Under the pieces are notes generated by a model. That model was not told the DNA's origin. It did no database searches and was given only the letters and a program-made list of their open reading frames with translations. A program made the position numbers and the translations under genes. Source: Candidatus Babelota bacterium (lineage in GTDB: Bacteria; JAGOBX01). Taken from it: DNA of 13,458 bases. Shown in pieces: positions 6,997-13,458 of the stretch (position 1 is its first letter; every line of letters begins with the position of its first letter). Location of the stretch: positions 1 through 13,458 of the forward strand of contig JAGOBX010000042.1 in assembly GCA_017999075.1 (NCBI GenBank), written 5' to 3'.

Positions 6997-7025
6997 AATA
7001 TAGTCTGTAAAACTATAACTGTCAA
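6997..7025 (-). promoter_or_regulatory. Sigma70-type promoter with overlapping operator
   Basis: On the minus strand a perfect -35 TTGACA (7025-7020) and -10 TATATT (7002-6997) are spaced by exactly 17 bases, about 50 bases upstream of the antitoxin start. A perfect inverted repeat, TATAGT and ACTATA with seven bases between (6999-7017), covers the spacer and the -10 box. That is the usual place for a Phd/YefM autoregulatory operator. It is the best promoter in the window and could drive the antitoxin, toxin and both caspase genes. Confidence 0.8.
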
Positions 7026-7111
7026 GCAAAATTTAAATCAAAACACATAAACGCATAATGCAACTTGAACATGAAAACCTTGTTAGAAAAATACTATTAT
7101 TTTTTTCAGCG

Positions 7112-8284
7112 TCAATAATGCGTAAACTCATACACTTTCATAATATACGGCTTGCCTGTCAGCATATCAGGAAATCCGTTTATCTCATTGCGTATCGGAT
7201 TCGGCGAACTTTTTATAATCGTGCCTTTCGCTGAATAGTTTTTTGTAATATCTACTTTGAACATATCATCGCTTATATTATTTTTAATTTGTTTTATCAG
7301 AGTATTTATTTCTTTCTGTTCTTCCTTGAACGAAAACACATAAAATATTTCTTTGCCTTTAATATCGTCAAACGCATATACCTTTCTATCCGGAATATAA
7401 TATTCAATGCCTTTGCGCAGCGGGTTGCTGACTGACATATTCTGGTCATCAGGGAATATCAGGTTAACCTTTCTCGACGAGTCTATATTAAATACATAAA
7501 GGTAACAGTCCGCTGACGGCCGGGCATACAAACGGAAACTTTCGTCAGACATCACTGATTCGCCTGACTGCAATATCTTCTCAGAACCGTATGTTTTCTT
7601 TGTCATAAATGCGAACTGCATTTCAACAGGTAAATCAGCAAGCGCTTTTGCCCTTTCAAGTTCTATCTGCTTTCTGCCTTCAATTTCTTTTTCCTTTGCT
7701 TTTATTTTCTCAACCTCTTTCTGCTTTTTACTTTCAATAACTTTCAAATATTCGTCTTCCGGAACTTTGGCTTTCACAAATACTTTGTAATATTGTTCTA
7801 TTATATCATTATCAGACATTGCAGCCCATTTTTCAATATACCATTCGCTTGTCTTGACACGCGACACAAGCGCGTCTATCGCTTGCTTTTCATTGTTTAC
7901 TGTTGCTTTAGTCGCGTCATGAATGTCAGAAGATAATCCGAAACCTGTAGTTATGCTTTTATAAAGTTCAGTCACTTCAACTCCGCAGTATGCCGCGAAT
8001 TTTTTTATGCAGTCGCGGTGCGCGTTTTCACGGGCTTCCTTCTCTGTTGCGATTTTATCAGATATTCCGATAAAAAACATAAAACCTGCGGCAGGTTCCG
8101 GTTCATTGAATATCCATTGCGGCTTGGTTTCCGGATAAGCGGATAACAGCCGCTCGCCTGTAAACTTTTTCTGTATAACAACTGGAGGCTGTGTATCCGC
8201 TCGCTGCAATTCTTTTTTTGCAGCGCAGCCGAATAATAATAATACCGCAGTCATAAAGCATAATATCAAATTTTTTATATTCAT
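7112..8284 (-). CDS. Lipoprotein with LPP20-like and DUF4384-like regions
   Basis: A 390-residue lipoprotein: hydrophobic N-terminus with lipobox LLFGC and lipidated Cys20. Residues about 45-175 form an LPP20-like region (PQWIFNEP, MFFIGISDK, a helix, FGLSSDI at 115-121, DATKA, SEWYIEKW) clearly paralogous to the lipoprotein at 9167-9826. A Lys/Glu-rich coiled coil (about 176-216) leads to a DUF4384-like part (about 240-320: SFRLYARPSADCYLYVFNID, KVNLIFPDDQN, YYIPD, KGKEIFYVFSF). DUF4384 is often found with bacterial caspase-like proteins, which fits the next operon. The Shine-Dalgarno AGGGG lies six bases before the ATG and overlaps the end of the FecR gene, nine bases away, suggesting coupling. 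Confidence 0.85.
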   Translation of the reverse strand: MNIKNLILCFMTAVLLLFGCAAKKELQRADTQPPVVIQKKFTGERLLSAYPETKPQWIFNEPEPAAGFMFFIGISDKIATEKEARENAHRDCIKKFAAYCGVEVTELYKSITTGFGLSSDIHDATKATVNNEKQAIDALVSRVKTSEWYIEKWAAMSDNDIIEQYYKVFVKAKVPEDEYLKVIESKKQKEVEKIKAKEKEIEGRKQIELERAKALADLPVEMQFAFMTKKTYGSEKILQSGESVMSDESFRLYARPSADCYLYVFNIDSSRKVNLIFPDDQNMSVSNPLRKGIEYYIPDRKVYAFDDIKGKEIFYVFSFKEEQKEINTLIKQIKNNISDDMFKVDITKNYSAKGTIIKSSPNPIRNEINGFPDMLTGKPYIMKVYEFTHY

Positions 8285-8293
8285 ACACTGCCC

Positions 8294-9043
8294 CTATTTA
8301 TCTAAAAAATCATTTTCTAATCTTTTCAATTCATTTAAATAATTATCTTTTATTTTTTTAATACTTTCATCATAATTATCTTCTATTTTCTCTAATTCAA
8401 TATTATACTTTTCACTCATTAAATTTCTGTTATAATCAAATCTATCAAGAATTTTTTCTGAATTTGTTTCATAAAACTCTTTAATTTTTTCCGACAGTTC
8501 TGTTATTTGAAAGGGCTCAGAATCATTTGCTATTACAACTTGTTTATTCGAAAGTAATTTAATATTTGAATTATCATTGAAATCATTAATCCTGCCGGCA
8601 TTAACGCTTCCTTCAAAAACTGCAATTTCAGTAAAACTATTATTAGCCCTAATTAGTAAAGTAGTGCCTCTTATACATGCTTTTGCTGTGGGGGTAGCAA
8701 CTATATACTCTTGCTGTGAATCTGAAATTTTATCTAATAATATCAATCCTTTTTTTAAAATTATTGATGTGGTTTTTTTATCAAGATTTGAAATTTTAAG
8801 TAAAGCAGAGGTATCAATAAAAATAACAGTATTATCTGCAAAAACCAAATCTGCAGCGCCTGTTTTGTTTGTAATAATTATAGAATTAATATTTACTTCG
8901 CCTATAGTGTCGCATACAATCCACGAAGAAGATAAAGAATCCCTGATTTTAACATTTTGGTTCATCGGATTAATGATGCCAACTGCTGCTTCAATTCTGA
9001 ACTCAATAAAAACAATCAAAAACAAAATCGCATATTTTTTCAT
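8294..9043 (-). CDS. Exported FecR-domain protein with coiled-coil tail
   Basis: A 249-residue protein from the ATG at 9043. MKKYAILFLIVFIEFRIEA is a Sec signal. The FecR-like beta domain occupies about 25-180: ADLVFADNTVIFIDTSALLKI, then the hallmark TPTAKACIRGTTLLI (118-132) and TEIAVFEGSVNAG (138-150). The last ~70 residues are a charged helix (EKIEDNYDESIKKIKDNYLN). It lacks the N-terminal cytoplasmic part and membrane anchor of sigma-regulator FecR, so it belongs to the free periplasmic FecR-domain group of unclear function. No Shine-Dalgarno is visible; a GTG at 9064 is the alternative start but spoils the signal peptide. It sits between the two LPP20 paralogues. Two palindromes upstream (9080-9094, 9144-9158) may control it. 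Confidence 0.85.
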   Translation of the reverse strand: MKKYAILFLIVFIEFRIEAAVGIINPMNQNVKIRDSLSSSWIVCDTIGEVNINSIIITNKTGAADLVFADNTVIFIDTSALLKISNLDKKTTSIILKKGLILLDKISDSQQEYIVATPTAKACIRGTTLLIRANNSFTEIAVFEGSVNAGRINDFNDNSNIKLLSNKQVVIANDSEPFQITELSEKIKEFYETNSEKILDRFDYNRNLMSEKYNIELEKIEDNYDESIKKIKDNYLNELKRLENDFLDK

Positions 9044-9079
9044 TTTTAAAAATAAAAAACACACAAAGCAATTTTTGAA

Positions 9080-9094
9080 TTAACCCAAGTTTAA
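9080..9094. promoter_or_regulatory. Operator-like palindrome, site 1
   Basis: TTAACCCAAGTTTAA, an imperfect palindrome 36 bases upstream of the FecR-gene ATG. It closely resembles the site at 9144-9158, which suggests paired binding sites for one regulator. No regulator gene is recognised in the window. Confidence 0.35.
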
Positions 9095-9143
9095 TCAAAA
9101 AAAGTATTTATTATTTACACATCAATACAATACTAATTTTGAG

Positions 9144-9158
9144 TAAACCCGGGTTAAA
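9144..9158. promoter_or_regulatory. Operator-like palindrome, site 2
   Basis: TAAACCCGGGTTAAA has a perfect ten-base core AACCCGGGTT. It lies between the stop of the LPP20-like lipoprotein gene (9167) and the FecR gene. As the only GC island in this AT-rich gap it may be an operator; a terminator role is less likely because no T-run follows. Confidence 0.4.
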
Positions 9159-9166
9159 ATATCATT

Positions 9167-9826
9167 TTATTTATCGAATCCTGATTCCTTCATTTTCTCA
9201 AATGCATTCAACGCGTCTTGCATTTGTTTTTTCGCCTGTTCATTTTTTGCTTCTTTCATTTTTTCTTTAATTTTTTCCTGTTCTCCTTCAATTGTATCCT
9301 TGTATGCTTGGTCTATCATAGATTTAGGCATACCTGCAAGCCCATATCCTTTATAGTATATTTCTCCGAGTTTTGTCTGCCATTTTTCAAAATACCATTT
9401 TTCTACTTTCAACTGTTTTGCTACACCTGCTGACAATTGTTCTTCAAATCCTCTTGCTGCTTTTGTAGCGTCAGATATATCGCTTGACAATCCGAATTTT
9501 GTAGTTATCTGTTGAAAATGGTCTTTAACAGCAACGCCAAGATAATTTACAACCTGTTTAGCGGAATCTCTGCGGATTTCTTCTCGCATACCGTTTTCAG
9601 TAGAATTCTTTCCAGACAATCCAACAAAATACATTGTAGGTCCTTCGCTTTTAGGTTCTTCAATTGTCCATGAAGGTCTTTCTCCTGAAGTCCAAATCAT
9701 ACGTTCTGTTTCCTCAAAAGCTTTGGATACTTCTCCCTCTTTCTTAACAGTATCTTTATTCCCTGCGCAACTAATCAATAAAGAGCTTATAATTATTAAT
9801 AATCCCATAACTTTAAAAATATTCAT
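9167..9826 (-). CDS. LPP20-like lipoprotein
   Basis: A 219-residue lipoprotein: signal peptide with lipobox LISC and lipidated Cys20. It carries the LPP20-like pattern: RPSWTIEEP (50-58), MYFVGLSGK, a long helix (REEIRRDSAKQVVNYLGVAV), FGLSSDI (111-117), DATKA and VEKWYFEKW. It is paralogous to residues 45-175 of the lipoprotein at 7112-8284 but has no DUF4384-like part, ending instead in a Lys/Glu-rich helix (about 170-219). A GGAGG Shine-Dalgarno lies nine bases before the ATG. The mRNA would carry a long structured leader (9897-9952). LPP20-family proteins are outer-membrane lipoproteins of mostly unknown function. Confidence 0.85.
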   Translation of the reverse strand: MNIFKVMGLLIIISSLLISCAGNKDTVKKEGEVSKAFEETERMIWTSGERPSWTIEEPKSEGPTMYFVGLSGKNSTENGMREEIRRDSAKQVVNYLGVAVKDHFQQITTKFGLSSDISDATKAARGFEEQLSAGVAKQLKVEKWYFEKWQTKLGEIYYKGYGLAGMPKSMIDQAYKDTIEGEQEKIKEKMKEAKNEQAKKQMQDALNAFEKMKESGFDK

Positions 9827-9896
9827 AATTTTATTCCTCCAAAAAACTACAGATTTATAACACTTTAATCAAAAAAAAATTAAAAACTATATTGGT

Positions 9897-9952
9897 CCAG
9901 GCAGATTTACTTATACCACCTCCTTTACGCCTGAATCTGATTAAATGGTATA
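9897..9952 (-). promoter_or_regulatory. Structured leader with competing stems
   Basis: Upstream of the LPP20-like gene the minus strand holds three possible pairings: TATACC (9952-9947 side) with GGTATA (9917-9912), CAGATT (9939-9934) with AATCTG (9907-9902), and CAGGC (9933-9929) with GCCTG (9902-9898). The first two cross each other, so they are either mutually exclusive or a pseudoknot. A consensus Shine-Dalgarno, AAAGGAGGTGG, lies in the loop without a standard start codon behind it, and a T-rich run follows. This resembles an attenuator or riboswitch-like leader, but no known family is recognised. Confidence 0.3.
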
Positions 9953-10041
9953 GTTAATATTTCATAATATAAATTTTGTAAAAATGTTAGAACTTCAATT
10001 TGAAAACATTTCATTATACTCTATAATCTTTATTAAGTTCG

Positions 10042-12840
10042 CTACCAATCCACTGTTACACTTCCGGTTGATGTTCCCCCTCCTCCTCCGGAACTTGAGC
10101 TTGCTCCGCCGCCATTTCCTCCACCTCCGCCGCCTCCTGCAGCTGCAGCTCCTCCACCTATAACAATTGCCCAGAACCACCATTTTTTATAAAACGGTTT
10201 TTTCTTCAAAACAATTTTTTCAGATGTAGTCTTATTATGATAGACAGTAGTTTTTAATTTTTGTGAATAAAATGGATGAGAAGTCATATTTACTTTTACA
10301 TAATAATCTCCGGCAGGCAAATTCTTTATTTCTACCGGCGTATTGCTTCCATAAAATTTGTCATTAACATATACTTCAGAATTTTTCGGTTCTGTTTTAA
10401 TCTTCAAATTTCCATTTGGTAATTCAATTTCAAGTTTACTTGTTTTATCTTTTTCAATATTAACTACTGCTGTTTTTTCAATTCCGTATTTTATAACTGT
10501 TATTTCTATTTTACCGACAGGAATATCTTTTATTTTACAATTACTTTTTGTGTTATGCAAAACTCGGTTAATATAAACATCTGCTCCTTTTGGAGATGTA
10601 ACCAAATCAAGAGCTCCGCGCTCTGCTTTTGCAAAATCTAATTTTATTTCCGTATTTTGGTTTTCAAAAATTTTTACTGTTTCTGAGACAATATCTTTTC
10701 TTTTTTTTACTGCTACTATGTATTCCCCTATCATCAAATCTTTAATGATATCCGGAGTTTTTTTACCTGTATATTTATCGTTAATATAAATATCCGCATC
10801 ATCTTCAGGAATAGATGAAACATCAAGATTCCCTGTAATAGGAATTAAATTTTCATTTAAAACCACAGGCCTATCAAGCGTAATTTCAATTTCTTTTTCC
10901 AAATTTTTATATTTTGATTTTACAAATTTTAATTTATATTTTCCAATCTCTAATTTTAAATCATTTCTTGGCGTTATATATTTATAATCTTTATCATTAC
11001 TGTCTGAAATCGTTACTTCTACTTCACTTGGCTCAGTAGCTACAGTTAATAAACCAAAACGAGGATTTAAATTTTCGCGTATTACATATCTTTTATCATC
11101 ATCAATATTTAATTTAAAATAAAGCGGTTCATATAATTTCAATTTAAATGCAATTTCATAATTGCCTGATTTCATATGTTCATTTATATAGGGAGTTTTC
11201 CCGCTATTTACCCCGTTAATAAAAAGTTCAGCGCCTTCAGGAATAGAATTTATGGATACATAGCTGAATCTTGGTTTTAATGGGAGTTTTATTTTAGCTG
11301 TTTCTGCGTCTTTAATCTCAAACTCAGACGTATAATCATAGTATTCCTGTAGTTTAACTGTAACCTTGTGTTTCCCGCTTTTTATTTTATCTAATGTAAA
11401 TGGCGTTTTACCGCGCTCGTAATTTTCATTATCTAAATATATAAGCGCTCCTGAAGGTTCAGTAACGATTTCAACAGACCCATAATTCTGATTTAATTTT
11501 ATATTGTTCAAATCTTCTTTATTATAAGCATTTGCTGGTATTACCACAGTTGTGTCAAAATGGTAATATAAATCTTTAACAATTCTAACTTTTACTGGAC
11601 CGGCGGGGATATTTTCTAATGTAGCAGGTGTTTTTTCTTTTTTTAATTCTCCGTCTATATATATATCGGCAAATTCAGGTTCTGATGTTATTCTCAATTT
11701 TCCCGTAACCTTTATTTTTTTCAAAGAATATGTTTTTGTTAATGGTTTCCCGAGTTCTAATTTTATATTCTCTACAATAGATTTATATCCGGTTTTTGAA
11801 ATTACTATTTCATAATCCCCCCACCCAAGTTCAAAATTTTTATCATTATATTTTTGTCCATTTATGGTGATTTCAGAATTATCCGGTGAAACGATTAAAT
11901 ATAAACGTTCAGTCTTTTTTACAAGATTATAATTAAAATTTATCGGTAAATTTTCTGATATGGAAATATTTGTAATGTAATCTTCATATTTATCGTTTTT
12001 AAAAATTATTGAATACGCTCCAACAGGTAATGAATCATTAAATGGAGTAACAAAACTTTTTAAAATTTTATTACCAGCATATATTTTCCCGGATGCTCCG
12101 GTTGGTTCGGATGTAACTGTAATAAGTCCAAATTCGCTTTGAAATATAATATGTTTTGTTTTTTTATCATTTGCATTTATTTGAAGACTGAATTCTACTG
12201 CGCTAAAACCATCTTTTATCAGCATTACCGAATGTATACCTGGAGATACTGCAATTGATGTCGGCGTTTTTTTATCAGTTTTAACTCCGTTGATAAATAT
12301 CTCAGCTTCAGCCGGATTGCTTGTTAATTCGATAATTCCTGTCTGGACCGCATCGCGCACATCTAATATTTCTTTTGATAATTGTTCTATTGCATTCTCA
12401 AATTCTTTATAATCATTGATTTTACAGTTTGCAGATGCTGTCTTTTCAGATTGTCCTGTTTCTACATTTATAAGTTTAATATTGAATATAAACATATTGT
12501 CGCCAAACTTCCCTATTGAACCCATTATTATTACCTGTGCAGCAAGAAGTTTTCCAAGTTTTATTCCGCATTCATTGGAAAAACAATCTTCAAACTGTTT
12601 TTTTTGTTCTTCAAGAATTTTTTCAATACGCACAGTTTCTATCAGTTTGAACATTTGTTTATTTTCTGTGTGTTTTCCGATTTTAGTAAATAATAAATCA
12701 CTCGCTGTTTTTGCTGCCATCCTGTCTACATTTTCTAATGTGTCAAGAGGCTTTATTGCAAGTGTCCTGACATCAGAAAAACTATTATTTACGCAAAATA
12801 GTATTATTAAAAAGCTTATAATTACTGTGTTAAAACGCAT
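10042..12840 (-). CDS. CsgG-like domain / multi-PEGA repeat envelope protein
   Basis: A 932-residue protein from the ATG at 12840, chosen because AAAGGAG (12850-12856) lies nine bases upstream and the signal peptide MRFNTVIISFLIILFCVNNS begins there; an in-frame ATG at 12894 would overlap the upstream gene. After the signal comes a CsgG/LpoB-like domain (about 23-165): LAIKPL, CFSNECGIKLGKLLAAQVI, MGSIGKFGD and LINVETGQ. About ten PEGA repeats of 55-75 residues follow (about 168-870), each of the form G-L-V-S-P--A-IYINGK-TPA-I--L--G-Y-V-V. The end is WWFWAIVIGGGAAAAGG, a probable membrane segment, then a Gly/Ser-rich tail ending SVTVDW. The PEGA stack probably makes a long periplasmic or surface stalk. 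It starts 25 bases after the upstream gene's stop. Confidence 0.9.
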   Translation of the reverse strand: MRFNTVIISFLIILFCVNNSFSDVRTLAIKPLDTLENVDRMAAKTASDLLFTKIGKHTENKQMFKLIETVRIEKILEEQKKQFEDCFSNECGIKLGKLLAAQVIIMGSIGKFGDNMFIFNIKLINVETGQSEKTASANCKINDYKEFENAIEQLSKEILDVRDAVQTGIIELTSNPAEAEIFINGVKTDKKTPTSIAVSPGIHSVMLIKDGFSAVEFSLQINANDKKTKHIIFQSEFGLITVTSEPTGASGKIYAGNKILKSFVTPFNDSLPVGAYSIIFKNDKYEDYITNISISENLPINFNYNLVKKTERLYLIVSPDNSEITINGQKYNDKNFELGWGDYEIVISKTGYKSIVENIKLELGKPLTKTYSLKKIKVTGKLRITSEPEFADIYIDGELKKEKTPATLENIPAGPVKVRIVKDLYYHFDTTVVIPANAYNKEDLNNIKLNQNYGSVEIVTEPSGALIYLDNENYERGKTPFTLDKIKSGKHKVTVKLQEYYDYTSEFEIKDAETAKIKLPLKPRFSYVSINSIPEGAELFINGVNSGKTPYINEHMKSGNYEIAFKLKLYEPLYFKLNIDDDKRYVIRENLNPRFGLLTVATEPSEVEVTISDSNDKDYKYITPRNDLKLEIGKYKLKFVKSKYKNLEKEIEITLDRPVVLNENLIPITGNLDVSSIPEDDADIYINDKYTGKKTPDIIKDLMIGEYIVAVKKRKDIVSETVKIFENQNTEIKLDFAKAERGALDLVTSPKGADVYINRVLHNTKSNCKIKDIPVGKIEITVIKYGIEKTAVVNIEKDKTSKLEIELPNGNLKIKTEPKNSEVYVNDKFYGSNTPVEIKNLPAGDYYVKVNMTSHPFYSQKLKTTVYHNKTTSEKIVLKKKPFYKKWWFWAIVIGGGAAAAGGGGGGGNGGGASSSSGGGGGTSTGSVTVDW

Positions 12841-12865
12841 TTTATTTAACTCCTTTAAAATAATT

Positions 12866-13458
12866 TTACAGGCGAGGCACCTTAAATAGTTCAATCAATG
12901 AAAATTCAAGAAATGTTTCAATGTTGTCGATACCCAAATCCTTCATTTTAATCCATTCATATTCATTAAAATATACTAATATTTCCCCCGTTTTAAATAA
13001 ATTATTGGCTATTGAATTTTCTCTAACTTTATTAATAACAATTTGCTTATTAGTTTTATCGATTTCATATTCAATACCGCATTTATCAATGATTAATTTT
13101 CGCATATATTCAATTACATCAGCAATTAATTTTTTGTTTTTTTGTTTTAATTCATTATAAATATCTGCATTCGGTTCCTGGCGATCATCACAATAGTAAA
13201 ATTTAATATCAAAAGTCGAATTTTCTTCTACTTTTAAAAAGGCGTCAACTTGAAAAATATTTTTTTTTTCATTAAATTTTATATCCCAATCTTTTTTTAT
13301 ATCCAAATTTTTTTCTTCAAACATAAATGAAATTTTATTATTCATATTATTAGCATTTGTTATTTTTATTGTTGATTTTTGAGTTTTGCCTGAATATAAT
13401 AAATTAGCACCAGCTGCAGCATACCAATAAATAGCCGATTTAGCATCATATCCAATAC
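12866..13458 (-). CDS. Unrecognised protein, 5' end beyond the window (partial)
   Basis: The frame stays open from the window edge to the TAA at 12866-12868, giving 196 visible residues. An internal Met at 13345 has no Shine-Dalgarno, and the codons before it (IGYDAKSAIYWYAAAGANL, then LYSGKTQKSTIKITNANN) look like real protein, so the start lies outside. The visible part mixes beta-like segments (WDIKFNEKKNIFQVDAFLKV, STFDIKFYYCDD) with helices (ELKQKNKKLIADVIEYMRKL) and ends FLEFSLIELFKVPRL. I do not recognise a family. It lies 25 bases upstream of the PEGA protein gene, so it is probably in the same operon and may be another envelope protein. Confidence 0.75.
   Translation of the reverse strand, partial: IGYDAKSAIYWYAAAGANLLYSGKTQKSTIKITNANNMNNKISFMFEEKNLDIKKDWDIKFNEKKNIFQVDAFLKVEENSTFDIKFYYCDDRQEPNADIYNELKQKNKKLIADVIEYMRKLIIDKCGIEYEIDKTNKQIVINKVRENSIANNLFKTGEILVYFNEYEWIKMKDLGIDNIETFLEFSLIELFKVPRL

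Noticed and set aside
8577-9083. Plus-strand frame of 168 codons opposite the FecR-domain gene
   Set aside because: The minus strand encodes a recognisable FecR domain with signal peptide; the antisense frame has no recognisable features.
9850-9920. Short peptide after the AAAGGAGGTGG site
   Set aside because: The only codon at suitable distance is ATA, and the reading (ISKSAW...) runs into poly-T; not credible as a gene.
1-13458. DGR reverse transcriptase, accessory Avd protein or AAC-rich template repeat inside the window
   Set aside because: No protein carries a reverse-transcriptase active-site pattern and no second AAC-rich copy of the variable region was seen apart from the decayed remnant. 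If they exist they lie elsewhere in the genome.
1-13458. tRNA, rRNA, CRISPR array or intact insertion sequence
   Set aside because: No cloverleaf, ribosomal RNA segment, regularly spaced repeats or transposase was recognised on either strand.

Overview
This is an AT-rich window from a bacterium with a Gram-negative type envelope: there are two lipoprotein signal peptides with lipoboxes, several Sec signals, and LPP20, FecR, CsgG-like and PEGA proteins. Shine-Dalgarno sites are common and TGA is used as a stop. The phylum cannot be fixed from sequence alone. Spirochaetes, FCB-group or Elusimicrobia-like uncultured lineages would all fit. Apart from one small gene at the left edge, every gene reads on the minus strand.

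Right half (13458 down to 7112), in transcription order: the 3' part of an unrecognised gene running off the edge; a large protein with a CsgG-like head, about ten PEGA repeats, one membrane segment and a Gly-rich tail; an LPP20-like lipoprotein; a FecR-domain protein; and a second lipoprotein joining an LPP20-like region to a DUF4384-like region. This looks like a cell-envelope module. The two lipoproteins are paralogues sharing an FGLSSDI...DATKA signature.

Middle (7025 down to 2156): a near-consensus promoter carrying an inverted repeat, then a tightly packed run of Phd/YefM-like antitoxin, PIN-domain (VapC-like) toxin, an exported caspase-like protease with intact His/Cys dyad and an EF-hand-like loop, and its tandem paralogue. 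In the paralogue both catalytic residues are replaced (His to Arg, Cys to Ala) and an FGE-sulfatase (formylglycine-generating-enzyme-like, C-type-lectin fold) domain has been added. The last ~30 codons of that domain are GC-rich and almost all of NNC form at surface-variable positions, the pattern left by adenine mutagenesis in a diversity-generating retroelement (DGR). A hairpin overlaps the stop codon.

Left end (2155 down to 1): an AAA/DUF4143 ATPase gene with its own promoter, then a frameshifted remnant of a second FGE C-terminus ending in nearly the same hairpin, and a small plus-strand gene of unknown function. No reverse transcriptase or template repeat is present, so the DGR reading needs the rest of the genome.

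Working model (inference): a diversified, catalytically dead caspase/lectin-fold surface protein acts as a sensor for the neighbouring active caspase, transcribed with a toxin-antitoxin pair and next to an envelope lipoprotein module.
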